From Alphaproteobacteria bacterium (GTDB lineage Bacteria > Pseudomonadota > Alphaproteobacteria > UBA9219), in NCBI GenBank assembly GCA_028693775.1, contig JAQUUS010000068.1, positions 1 through 7,598 of the forward strand: DNA of 7,598 bases, read 5' to 3'. Position 1 is the stretch's first letter, and every line of letters starts with the position of its first letter. The position numbers and the translations under genes were made by a program. The notes beneath the pieces were generated by a model. The model worked only from the letters and a program-made list of their open reading frames with translations, was not told the DNA's origin and made no database searches. This document shows positions 1 through 7,299 of this stretch, piece after piece.

Positions 1-73
1 TTCCACAACTATTACCAGAGTCACAATTAATACACACTGTATTGGCATCAACTACGTCTTTTACAATTATCAT
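1..73 (-). CDS. Possible separate small Cys-containing ORF (5' part only)
   Basis: An ATG at 73 on the minus strand is preceded by GAGGA with a 7-nt spacer, and by the promoter-like boxes at 121-95. The 24 visible residues begin MIIVKDVVDAN and include CINCDSGNSC, three Cys in ten residues. The ATG is in the same frame as the long metallopeptidase ORF, with no stop between them. The segment is therefore either the tail of that protein or an independent gene whose start happens to be in frame. Composition (about 30% GC over 1-120 against about 53% in 121-180) favours a junction here. I do not recognise the family; Cys spacing alone does not justify calling it a modified peptide or a metal-binding protein. 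Confidence 0.3.
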   Translation of the reverse strand, partial: MIIVKDVVDANTVCINCDSGNSCG

Positions 74-1240
74 CTTAGTTTCCTCATTACGTTCATTATA
101 ATTTTTTGCAAAAAATGTCAAGACCATCACATACCCGAAATGCGAGCCGACGTATTGGTCCTTGTGCTTCGCCAGCATGATCCCAAGCGTCAGGGAAGCG
201 GCCGCGAGCCGAAAGTTCGGATAGATATCGATACGATGGATCACATCGGGAAAATCAGTCCCGAAAATTTCCGAAAGCTGCGGGAGATCGGAAAACCACC
301 CGGTTTCAGCAGGCGTTGAGACGGCAGGGGCCTTGACCGAGAACGCATGATACTGTCGCCCTGTGCAAAACGTATCGGAAATCCGCGTTACGATATGGGA
401 GTCCTCGAGCGTGCCGTTGAGAATAAAAGGCTTGTTCTCATCGAACCGCTCAAGATAAACCTCTGCGTATTCCGTGACATGCGGAAAGTCAGCCTTGGCT
501 TTCCCATTTCCGTTGCATACTGCCGCCCAGGCCTCATTCTGGCCCATATTACTGTCGAGGTTTTGGGTCCTGTAGGGGGCGATTTTTTTGGCCTGCTCCA
601 GCCCGCCGAGGTACTGAATATCCTTGTCGTAAGCCTCGATGAACGAAGGATCTTCACCGATTTTGCAGTTGGTGAAAAAGGCATGCCATGTTTCTTCGTG
701 AAAAATGTATTTCACGCTTCCCGTATCCAGCTGGGAGGATTCTCCCACAAGGACATGATAGGGCGTCGCATAGAATTTTTCCGGAACGGCGGCCAGATTG
801 TCGGAAAGATAATAGGTGCCATGATGCTGGTTGATGTAGAGCAGCCTGTCCGGAAAAACCTTGCCGAAAACATGAGAGGGCATGGTGCCTGTCTGGCTCT
901 GGTATTCGCCGATGGAAATACGAGCTCCTGTTTCTTGCAGGAAGTCCCTGACGATTTCCGGTTTTTCCATGTAGGCGTCGGCGGCTGCCTGACAAAATTC
1001 TACGCTGGGGTTGCCGTGGAGTTCGACGCCGTCGACTCTCGGCCGTGGATGCATCAAGAGATCCGCGGCGCCGTATGTGAGCCGCATGCCTTGTTCGACC
1101 AAAACGGTGCCGCATGTGAAGACGGCTGCCGGGGCAAAAGCCTTTTTGAGCCTTCTTGCGGCGTTGCGCGGGACTTTTTTAATTTTGTCCGGTAGCGACT
1201 TTATCCTGCCGTTTTCTTTTTTGAGGAAGAGGGCTTGCAT
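1..1240 (-). CDS. Putative zinc metallopeptidase, anthrax-lethal-factor-like (3' end outside window)
   Basis: An open frame of 413 codons runs from the ATG at 1240 off the left edge without a stop. It starts at the first ATG after an in-frame TAG; no convincing Shine-Dalgarno precedes it. The N-terminus is rich in Lys/Arg (about residues 7-33), followed by a moderately hydrophobic stretch (34-48) that could be a weak signal or membrane segment. Residues 178-265 resemble the catalytic core of lethal-factor-like (ATLF) metallopeptidases: HEETWHAF at 181-188, an acidic/aromatic helix with FIEAYDKDIQYL (200-211), NEAW at 235-238 whose Glu236 lies about where the third zinc ligand of that family is expected, and FPHVTEYAEVYLERF (252-266), similar to the family's closing motif. 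The zinc motif is HExxxH, not HExxH, so either the site is rearranged or the assignment is wrong. Several Cys are present (C43, C83, C192, C242, C292). The last ~40 codons are AT-rich and may not belong to the same gene. Substrate and location are unknown. The reading frame is sure; the function is tentative. Confidence 0.6.
   Translation of the reverse strand, partial: MQALFLKKENGRIKSLPDKIKKVPRNAARRLKKAFAPAAVFTCGTVLVEQGMRLTYGAADLLMHPRPRVDGVELHGNPSVEFCQAAADAYMEKPEIVRDFLQETGARISIGEYQSQTGTMPSHVFGKVFPDRLLYINQHHGTYYLSDNLAAVPEKFYATPYHVLVGESSQLDTGSVKYIFHEETWHAFFTNCKIGEDPSFIEAYDKDIQYLGGLEQAKKIAPYRTQNLDSNMGQNEAWAAVCNGNGKAKADFPHVTEYAEVYLERFDENKPFILNGTLEDSHIVTRISDTFCTGRQYHAFSVKAPAVSTPAETGWFSDLPQLSEIFGTDFPDVIHRIDIYPNFRLAAASLTLGIMLAKHKDQYVGSHFGYVMVLTFFAKNYNERNEETKMIIVKDVVDANTVCINCDSGNSCG
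95..121 (-). promoter_or_regulatory. Consensus sigma70-like promoter inside AT-rich left end
   Basis: On the minus strand a perfect -35 box (TTGACA, 121-116) is followed by a 15-nt spacer, itself an A/T palindrome around GC, and a perfect -10 box (TATAAT, 100-95). The spacer is shorter than the preferred 17, which lowers expected strength. Transcription would begin near 88, just before a GAGGA ribosome binding site at 85-81 and the ATG at 73. Chance is a risk in AT-rich DNA, but boxes, leader, SD and start are all in the correct order. Confidence 0.4.
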
Positions 1241-1452
1241 GGCGAATAGGGGTTTAGAAAAATATCGTTTCTAATATCTGCCCAATATACGCCCAAAAGG
1301 CCTGTTTCTTTATATTTTCATGATGGTTTGAGCGTTTCTTGCCGCTTTGGCCTGCGTTTTAACCATGGGAGCCTTTGAGAAGACGGATAATCCCGCCGCG
1401 AAGCCTCATCCGGACCAAGCGATCCGCAGTCGGCCCAACACGGAGGAGCGGC
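1241..1452. other. Intergenic region between PBP1A gene and metallopeptidase gene
   Basis: These 212 bases separate the PBP1A stop from the metallopeptidase start. On the minus strand a six-pair stem with a GCTT loop (1411-1426) lies 27-42 nt after the PBP1A stop, but no T-run follows, so it is not a canonical intrinsic terminator. The part nearest the metallopeptidase start (about 1241-1320) is AT-rich and contains two TTGGGC copies (minus strand) that could serve as -35 boxes, but no well-spaced -10 stands out. No tRNA or credible small ORF was found. Confidence 0.5.
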
Positions 1453-3999
1453 TTAGTAAAGTCCGCCCGTTCCCGTGGTCGCGGGAGCAGGAACGGGAGC
1501 CGGTGTGGGCGCAGGGCCCGGAAGCGGCATGGGCGCGGGAGGCAAAGCCTCTGTTCCCGTGTCGTTTCCTTCCGTCCCGGCCTCAACGCCAGGCAGGTTC
1601 GGTGCCGTCAACATGCCTCCGGCGTCTTCGCCGAGGATGGGTCGGATCTGGCTTTCCTGCGGCTCCGTTCCCGGAATAAAAGCTTCCCAAATGGCCTCTT
1701 TGTCGGAAGGCGGCGCAAGGGTTTCGGTCCGAGGATTGACCCGGACCATGCGCAAGCCGGGCGGAACGCGGAACGGAATGGGATCCTTGTCCTTGATGGC
1801 CTCAAGAATGAAAGAGCGGAAAATGGGGATCGCAACGCTCGACCCGGTTTCGCGCGACCCCAGCGGAACGGGATTGTCGAAGCCGACATAAACGCCGCAA
1901 ACGAGATCGGGCGTAAAGCCGATAAACCATGCATCCTTGCTGTCGTTGGTGGTTCCTGTTTTTCCCGCGAGCGGAAAATCGATATCGCGCAGCCTCACGG
2001 CGGTTCCGCGCTTGACGACGCCCTGAAGGATGTTGACCATCTGATAGGCCGTGCGCGGATCTTCGATCTGTTCGCGCGTATCGGGCAAATCGGGCGGCCT
2101 CAGCTCGAGGGTCCAGCCTTCGGACTGGCAGCCCTGACAGATGCGGCTGTCGGCGCGCCAGATGGTCTTTCCGTCGCGATCCTGAACGCGGTCGATGAGG
2201 GTCGGAACGATTTTCTTGCCGCCGTTGACGATCATGCCGTAGGCGGTCACCATGCGCAAAGGCGTGGTTTCCTTTGCGCCCAGCGAGAACGAAAGCAGTT
2301 CGGGCATTTCGTCCGCAATGCCGAATTTCTTGGCGTATTCGACAACCGTCGGCATGCCGATGGCGTTGGCGAGGCGAACGGTCATGACGTTTTGGGATTT
2401 TTCGACGCCCTGACGAAGCGGCAGCGGACCGAAATCCTCCCCGCCGTAATTTTCGGGACGCCACAGAGGCAGGCCCGGACCCTGCTCATAATCGGTGGGC
2501 GAGTCGGAAATGAGGCTGGCGGGCGTAAAGCCCTTGTCGAGCCCCGCCATGTAAATAAAGGGCTTGAACGAAGACCCCGGCTGGCGCATGGCCTGCGTTG
2601 CGCGGTTAAACTGGCTGATTTTTGTGCTGAAGCCGCCGTTCATGGCGAAGACGCGCCCCGTATGCGGATCGAGCGCGACGATGGCGCCCTGAACGGTCGG
2701 AATCTGCCTGAGCGTAAACGTTCTCTCCGGATAAGGCTTGTCCTTTGCATCGAGCGTCACGGGCTCGACCATAATGACGTCGCCGACGTTCAAAACGTCG
2801 GAGGGTTTATGAATGGCCGGCCCGAATTTTTCGTTGGCGAGTTCCTTGCGAGCCCAGCTGATCTCCTCCCATGGAATGCGGCCCTTGGCGTCGTCCGCAA
2901 ACCCGATAAGAACTTCCTTGGGCTTGAGGGTCAGCACAATGGCCATCTGCCATCCGTCCGAGCCCGGAGGAATGGGAACGCCCTTCAGCTGCTTTTGCCA
3001 ATCGTTGAGATCGGTCAAATGAGCGACGGGCCCGCGCCATCCGCGATTGCGGCGATCGAAGGCGATAAGTCCGTCATGCAAGGCCTTCGATGCTGCGGCC
3101 TGAAGGCGCGGATCGAGGCTGGTCTTGACGGCGAGGCCGCCCTCCAGAACCAGCTCTTCGCCGAATTTTTCGACGAGCTGGCGGCGGACTTCCTCTGCGA
3201 AATAATCCGCAGTCACGCTTTCCTTTGCGCCGCGCGTCCTCGTTTCCAAAGGCTCCTTTTTGGCGAGCTCGGCTTCTTCCCTTGTGATCCTGCCGTTTTC
3301 GGCCATGCGTCCCAAAACCCAGTTGCGGCGGGCGACGGCGGCGGCATGGTCGCGCACGGGGTTATAGTTGTTCGGAGCCTTCGGCAGGGCGGCAAGGTAT
3401 GCGGCCTCGGGCAGCGTCAGCTCGTCGAGCGATTTGTTGAAATAATTGAGAGCGGCAGCGGCGATGCCATAAGAGCGGTTGCCCAAAAAGATTTCGTTGA
3501 GATAAATTTCGAGAATGCGCTGCTTGGTCAGGGCCTTTTCGAGCTTCATGGCCAGAATGGCCTCGCGGATTTTGCGCGAAATGGAAATCTCGTTTGTCAG
3601 CAGCATGTTTTTGGCGACCTGCTGGGTGATGGTCGACGCGCCCATGGGATGGCGTTCGCGGCCGACGTTTTGCAGATTGACCAAAGCGGCGCGAAGGATG
3701 CCCAGATAATCGATGCCGTTATGCTGAAAGAACTCCGAATCCTCAGCCGAAAGAAAAGCGTCGACAACCTTTTTGGGGATCGCATCGATAGGAACGAACA
3801 ACCGTTGTTCCGAAGCGACTACAGCCATCATGCGCCCGTCGTCGGCATAAATGCGGCTCAAAGTGGGGGGCTGGTAATCCTTGAGGTAGGTGTATTCGGG
3901 CAAATTCTTGTTGTAGTGGTTAAACACGGCAACGGCGGCGGCGGCGGAAATGACGGCGCCCAGCAACATCAACGATAAAAGAGCGGAAAGAAGACGCAT
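1453..3999 (-). CDS. mrcA: Penicillin-binding protein 1A (bifunctional transglycosylase/transpeptidase)
   Basis: This 848-residue class A PBP polymerises lipid II into glycan strands and cross-links stem peptides on the outer face of the cytoplasmic membrane. A short N-terminus leads straight into one membrane anchor (about 4-26). The GT51 domain shows AEDSEFFQHNGID (85-97, catalytic Glu86), GASTITQQVAKN (120-131), RKIREA (142-147) and the ILEIYLNEIFLG segment (162-173). An inserted OB-like region (about 310-430) follows. The transpeptidase domain has all three active-site motifs: SSFK (nucleophile Ser476, Lys479), SQN (535-537) and KTG (680-682). A CQGC pair (621-624) sits between the second and third motifs. 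The C-terminus (from about 800) is a Pro/Ala-rich low-complexity tail. Length fits Gram-negative PBP1A. The ATG at 3999 gives the expected anchor; its ribosome binding site is weak. The upstream neighbour acts on the D-Ala-D-Ala end that this transpeptidase recognises. Whether this is the cell's only PBP1A cannot be told. Confidence 0.95.
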   Translation of the reverse strand: MRLLSALLSLMLLGAVISAAAAVAVFNHYNKNLPEYTYLKDYQPPTLSRIYADDGRMMAVVASEQRLFVPIDAIPKKVVDAFLSAEDSEFFQHNGIDYLGILRAALVNLQNVGRERHPMGASTITQQVAKNMLLTNEISISRKIREAILAMKLEKALTKQRILEIYLNEIFLGNRSYGIAAAALNYFNKSLDELTLPEAAYLAALPKAPNNYNPVRDHAAAVARRNWVLGRMAENGRITREEAELAKKEPLETRTRGAKESVTADYFAEEVRRQLVEKFGEELVLEGGLAVKTSLDPRLQAAASKALHDGLIAFDRRNRGWRGPVAHLTDLNDWQKQLKGVPIPPGSDGWQMAIVLTLKPKEVLIGFADDAKGRIPWEEISWARKELANEKFGPAIHKPSDVLNVGDVIMVEPVTLDAKDKPYPERTFTLRQIPTVQGAIVALDPHTGRVFAMNGGFSTKISQFNRATQAMRQPGSSFKPFIYMAGLDKGFTPASLISDSPTDYEQGPGLPLWRPENYGGEDFGPLPLRQGVEKSQNVMTVRLANAIGMPTVVEYAKKFGIADEMPELLSFSLGAKETTPLRMVTAYGMIVNGGKKIVPTLIDRVQDRDGKTIWRADSRICQGCQSEGWTLELRPPDLPDTREQIEDPRTAYQMVNILQGVVKRGTAVRLRDIDFPLAGKTGTTNDSKDAWFIGFTPDLVCGVYVGFDNPVPLGSRETGSSVAIPIFRSFILEAIKDKDPIPFRVPPGLRMVRVNPRTETLAPPSDKEAIWEAFIPGTEPQESQIRPILGEDAGGMLTAPNLPGVEAGTEGNDTGTEALPPAPMPLPGPAPTPAPVPAPATTGTGGLY

Positions 4000-4095
4000 G
4001 GATGTGTTTGTCCCGAAAATTGATTTTTTGTTGTAGCGCGCTTCGCGAGCGGAGGAAACAGCCTAATACTCCGAGAGATATCAGGGCAGTAGCCG

Positions 4096-4121
4096 AAAAT
4101 AGCGGCAAAATTTTGATCCGC
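4096..4121 (-). terminator. Weak possible intrinsic terminator after the MurF-like gene
   Basis: Ten nt past the MurF-like stop, the minus strand has GCGG (4121-4118), a two-base bulge, the palindrome CAAAATTTTG and CCGC (4105-4102), followed by TATTTT. The stem is short and the T-run is broken and brief, so it could at most attenuate read-through from the operon into the PBP1A gene. The rest of the 132-nt gap has a mismatched GC hairpin (about 4033-4049) without a T-run and no clear promoter. Confidence 0.25.
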
Positions 4122-4131
4122 AGCGTTGTTT

Positions 4132-5721
4132 TTAAAGGCTAAGCCGCGCTTCGTTCACATCCGGCAGGTCGTTTTCGAGAAGAACGACGTCGCCGGGGCC
4201 AGTATTGGCGATGAGCCATTCCCGTGCGTCCCTGAAGCTTCCGGCCCGATGGATTTCCTTGTCCGGAGCCTTTGCGGAAAAGCTTTCCGCAAAGCCGGGA
4301 ATGCGATCCGGCCTGACGACGAAAAGGATGTCGGCCTTCGCGGCTGCCTTTTCGCCCAAAGCCCTGTGAACGTCCTCATGCTTGTCGCCGAGTTCGAGAA
4401 TGCCGGGCGTAACGAGGATCTTGCGTCCGCCCGTATCCTTGCCGATGAGCTCCAGAAAATCGAGCGCAGCCTCAAACCCGCGCGGGTTCGAATTGTAAGC
4501 GTCGTCGATATAAACGGGCGCGCCCTTTTGCCGCCGAACTTCGAGCCTGTGGCTGATCTGCGGAACGGTGCGCAACGCGGCGGCGGCGCGTTCCGGCGGC
4601 ACGCCGCAAGCGATGGCGGCCAAAAAAGCGAGCGCAAGGTTGTCGGCATGGACCGCGCCGAAAAGCGGCGCAAACAGGGAAAAGCTTTCTCCCTGCCATG
4701 TGACGCCGACCGTCAGCCCCGTGGCCGTTTGCTCTGCGTTTTTGACAACGAGGTCCGCATCGTCGCCATGGCCGCAAACCAGAAAGCGGCTGCGATTGTC
4801 CCGAACGAACGCGCGCGCATAATCCTGTTGCAGAACGCTTTCATGAACGATCATCTTTCCGTCCGGATTGGCCAGAACGGCTTCTGCAAGCTCGAACTTG
4901 GCGCGAGCCACCGTGTCGAGCGTCTTGAAGCGTTCGTAATGCGCCATGCCCAAAGCTGTCACAACGCCGATTTTCGGCGGGGTCAACCGGCAAAGTTTTT
5001 CGATGGACCCGCGTCCATAAGCCCCCATCTCGACGAGAAAATACCGAATGCCCGGCAAAAGGTTTTCGCGAATGCCGCGCGAAACGCCCATCAGCGTATT
5101 GACGCTCCCGGGCGTAAACAGGGTCGGCGCATTGAGCCCCAGAACATGGCCGAGAATATGCTTGATCGAGGTTTTCCCAAAAGAGCCCGTAATGCCGATC
5201 ACCTGCGGATCGATGCGGGCCAAAACGGCTTTTGCCTCGGCCATAATCTTGTTCTGGATATGTGTTTCGAGGGGCGAAAGAGCGAGAGTGGCCGCCGCGA
5301 TGGCCGCCGGGATCGCCTGAACGGCAACGACCCATGCCAAAACGCTTCCCGTTTTCGAAAGAGCCAACCCGAGAACGAAGGCGAACGCCAGCGCCAGCGC
5401 AAAAATGCGAAAGGCGCGTTTTGTCATGACGAGTTTTTTCTTGGCGACCTTGCGTGGATCGTTTTCAAAAAGGCTTGTCAGAATGAACAGAAAAGACAAA
5501 ACGAGATCCGTCTCAAGCGACGGAAAAAGAGGCCGCGCCAAAAAAGCCGCGAGAATCCCGAGCGAAAGCTTTTTGTCGAACGAGCGCGTCTCGATAATCC
5601 ATTTGAAGAAAGGCCCGGATTTATATTCTTCCTGCTGAAAGATGTGCAGATATTGAAGCAGCCGCCTGAAAACGAAATAGGCGTAAGAGGCCAAAACCAG
5701 AGGAAAAAAAGGAGATGTCAT
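4132..5721 (-). CDS. Membrane-anchored MurF-like Mur ligase
   Basis: A 529-residue protein with a Mur ligase core. Canonical MurF uses ATP to add D-Ala-D-Ala to UDP-MurNAc-tripeptide in the cytoplasm. Seen here: P-loop GITGSFGKTS (176-185), EMGAYGRGSI (231-240, equivalent to MurF EMGA/ELGA), GMAHYERF (258-265), a carboxylate-Lys region VARAKFELAE (271-280), HRLEVR (391-396), DDAYNSNPRGFEAAL (406-420) and ILELGDKHEDVH (441-452). These are MurF-type middle and C-terminal domains. Instead of the MurF N-domain, which binds the UDP-MurNAc part, residues 1-150 hold about four or five hydrophobic segments (near 3-24, 52-66, 71-86, 103-121, 125-147). The end reads LLENDLPD instead of the KGSR-type motif of ordinary MurF. 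The start at 5721 is chosen because its ATG overlaps the hydrolase stop (ATGA), implying translational coupling; an upstream extension to 5907 would overlap the hydrolase gene by ~190 nt and adds only Arg-rich sequence. The acceptor may be lipid-linked or non-standard (inference). It is probably a second, specialised MurF. Confidence 0.85.
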   Translation of the reverse strand: MTSPFFPLVLASYAYFVFRRLLQYLHIFQQEEYKSGPFFKWIIETRSFDKKLSLGILAAFLARPLFPSLETDLVLSFLFILTSLFENDPRKVAKKKLVMTKRAFRIFALALAFAFVLGLALSKTGSVLAWVVAVQAIPAAIAAATLALSPLETHIQNKIMAEAKAVLARIDPQVIGITGSFGKTSIKHILGHVLGLNAPTLFTPGSVNTLMGVSRGIRENLLPGIRYFLVEMGAYGRGSIEKLCRLTPPKIGVVTALGMAHYERFKTLDTVARAKFELAEAVLANPDGKMIVHESVLQQDYARAFVRDNRSRFLVCGHGDDADLVVKNAEQTATGLTVGVTWQGESFSLFAPLFGAVHADNLALAFLAAIACGVPPERAAAALRTVPQISHRLEVRRQKGAPVYIDDAYNSNPRGFEAALDFLELIGKDTGGRKILVTPGILELGDKHEDVHRALGEKAAAKADILFVVRPDRIPGFAESFSAKAPDKEIHRAGSFRDAREWLIANTGPGDVVLLENDLPDVNEARLSL

Positions 5722-6488
5722 TTTAAACTGTCCATAAATTCGGAGAGCCGTTTGACGACGATATGTTTTCCGTCGCTCAGAACCGAAAGGTGGTCCTGTC
5801 CGGGCAGGATGAAAAAGCGCGATCCCGGAATCAACTTGTTGAGACGAGCGCCGATTTCCGGTGGCGTATCGACATCGTTTTCGCCGTAAAGCAAATAGGC
5901 GGGGCATCTGACGGCGCGGGCTTTTTCCGAAAGATCCTCCGCGATAACGCGCATGAAGATGGGGCGCAAAGCTCCCGCCGATTTATAATCGGGGCTGCCG
6001 AATTTGGCGCGGAGCGCATCGATGTTTCCATGCAAGGCCAGAACGACATGCTTGAGCGCCTTGAAGACAAGAATGCGGCTGCCGACATAAATGCGATTAA
6101 CGAGGCTGCGCCTTCTGCGAAGCCCCGCAGCGCTGACGAAAAAAAGCCCGTCGATCAATTCCGGATACTTCGCGGCGATTTGCAGGCCGACCCTGCATCC
6201 GAAAGAATGGCCGACATAAACGATTTTTTCGATCGAGCGAAAAGGGCGGATCGCCTCTGCCAGAGCATCGGCATACTGCTCAGTTCCCCAATCGGACGGC
6301 GGCATCGCAGCCTGCCCGAAGCCGGGAAAATCGACAAGCATATGAGCGGCCCGCTGGGACAAAGCTTCCGCGAGGGGCTTGAAAACGTTTCTGTTGTGTC
6401 CCCAGCCGTGCGCCCAAACGACAAGGCAGGGAGCCTTTTCGGGATCCCGTCCCGTGAGTTCGAAAAAGACCGGCGTCCGTTCTACCAT
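5718..6488 (-). CDS. Alpha/beta hydrolase of unknown substrate
   Basis: A 256-residue alpha/beta-hydrolase-fold protein. Visible features are the oxyanion-hole motif HGWGHN (27-32), DFPGFGQA (53-60), the nucleophile elbow GHSFG with Ser95 (93-97), GENDVDTP with the likely acid Asp205 (202-209), and the catalytic His233 in GQDHLSVL. The triad is therefore complete, and a lid-like Arg/hydrophobic region (about 123-165) lies between. No signal peptide is seen, so it is probably cytoplasmic. The start at 6488 is preferred: it lies 1 nt after the dipeptidase stop with GAGG four nt upstream, whereas the longer in-frame start at 6536 would overlap that gene. Its 3' end overlaps the MurF-like start by 4 nt. 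Such folds include esterases, amidases and peptidases. The setting suggests a peptidoglycan precursor or a D-amino-acid ester/amide as substrate, but this is inference from neighbours only. Confidence 0.85.
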   Translation of the reverse strand: MVERTPVFFELTGRDPEKAPCLVVWAHGWGHNRNVFKPLAEALSQRAAHMLVDFPGFGQAAMPPSDWGTEQYADALAEAIRPFRSIEKIVYVGHSFGCRVGLQIAAKYPELIDGLFFVSAAGLRRRRSLVNRIYVGSRILVFKALKHVVLALHGNIDALRAKFGSPDYKSAGALRPIFMRVIAEDLSEKARAVRCPAYLLYGENDVDTPPEIGARLNKLIPGSRFFILPGQDHLSVLSDGKHIVVKRLSEFMDSLK

Positions 6489-6489
6489 T

Positions 6490-7299
6490 TTACCTCGGCT
6501 GTTCCGGCGAAGGGACATACCCATACCATGCGGCATTTGTCCCGAGCGGCCGTTTCAGGATTTGCGAATGCAGAATATACATCTGATCCCCGAAATCGAA
6601 ATGCCAAAACTCGGCGCTAAAATTCACAAAGCCTTCCTGATCCATGGCCCAATGCAAAAGGCGGCGGTTCAGAAGGCGCGGATCGTCCGCCTTGATTTCG
6701 CCCGAGCGGGCCTTGAGCTCGAGCGCATGGCTAAAAGCCATTTCGCCGGTTTCGTCGAACGCCGCGCCCATATCGAGAAGACGGCGCGATGAGCGTTTGC
6801 GCAGCGTAACGTCCACAGCGCCGCCGCAGGCATGCACGGGCCAAGTGTGCGGATCGCCGATATCGAACGCATGGGGGTTCGAAAAGAAAGAAAGCGCATG
6901 AGTCCTGATTTCTTCCCTCGAAGCGCCGGGCATATCCTGCTCGGTCTTTTTGACGAGAAAATCCCAAAGCCCCCTCTGGCATTCGATGGAGCGATAAGCG
7001 TCCCAAACGAAAAGCTCGACGTTATGCGGGCGCAAAAGCTCGTTCACGCGAGCGAGTTTTTCCGCAACGGTTTCGCGGGCCCATAAATGCTTGAGCGCGC
7101 CGGGAATTTTTTCAAAATAAGGGGCATTTTTGCCGTCTGTGCGGGCATAATAGCTTTTCCCGGCGATTTTATAATCAGAAAGCCGCACAAGAGGCTCTGC
7201 GGCGCGCGGACTTGTGAGATCGATAGGGATTTTTCGATAATCCGCTGTATTTGTGAGCGAGTCCGGAATAGATATAAAATATTCTAATTCGTGCGACAT
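6490..7299 (-). CDS. VanX-like D-alanyl-D-alanine dipeptidase
   Basis: A 269-residue protein of the VanX/DdpX family (peptidase M15D), zinc enzymes that split D-Ala-D-Ala in the cytoplasm. Numbered from the ATG at 7299: VWDAYRS (98-104) contains the conserved Arg103; PVHACGGAVDVTL (154-166) gives zinc ligands His156 and Asp163; MGAAFDETGE (177-186) has the Asp182 that aligns with the substrate-amino-binding Asp of VanX; EFWHFDFGD (230-238) supplies catalytic Glu230 and third ligand His233. The usual Ser two residues before the first His is Pro154. No signal peptide is seen. The start at 7299 has GAGGA nine nt upstream; the in-frame ATG at 7305 (two residues longer) has the same box only three nt away, and 7368 would run into the divergent ddl gene. 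It heads the operon with the hydrolase and MurF-like genes. In van systems this enzyme removes D-Ala-D-Ala so that another terminus is used; in other bacteria it serves dipeptide catabolism. Which applies here is open. Confidence 0.88.
   Translation of the reverse strand: MSHELEYFISIPDSLTNTADYRKIPIDLTSPRAAEPLVRLSDYKIAGKSYYARTDGKNAPYFEKIPGALKHLWARETVAEKLARVNELLRPHNVELFVWDAYRSIECQRGLWDFLVKKTEQDMPGASREEIRTHALSFFSNPHAFDIGDPHTWPVHACGGAVDVTLRKRSSRRLLDMGAAFDETGEMAFSHALELKARSGEIKADDPRLLNRRLLHWAMDQEGFVNFSAEFWHFDFGDQMYILHSQILKRPLGTNAAWYGYVPSPEQPR

Noticed and set aside
347..1195. 282-codon plus-strand open frame opposite the metallopeptidase
   Set aside because: It is in codon register with the minus-strand gene, which has coherent motifs and extends past it on both sides; no ribosome binding site or recognisable domain is seen.
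1411..1426. Hairpin downstream of PBP1A as an intrinsic terminator
   Set aside because: The stem is six pairs with a wobble pair and is not followed by a T-run on the minus strand.
1375..3978. 867-codon open frame on the plus strand opposite the PBP1A gene
   Set aside because: It is in exact register with the PBP1A codons, so its openness only reflects absence of TTA, CTA and TCA codons in the real gene. The translation is Arg/Gly/Ala-rich with no recognisable motifs.
4033..4049. GC-rich inverted repeat upstream of PBP1A as terminator or operator
   Set aside because: It contains a mismatch and a three-base loop, and no T-run follows on the minus strand; nothing ties it to a known regulator.
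4126..5889. 587-codon open frame on the plus strand opposite the MurF-like gene
   Set aside because: Same codon-register artefact; the opposite strand has clear Mur ligase motifs throughout.
5722..5907. N-terminal extension of the MurF-like protein to an ATG at 5907
   Set aside because: It would overlap the hydrolase gene by about 190 nt, adds Arg-rich sequence unlike a signal or membrane segment, and ignores the typical ATGA coupling at 5721-5718.
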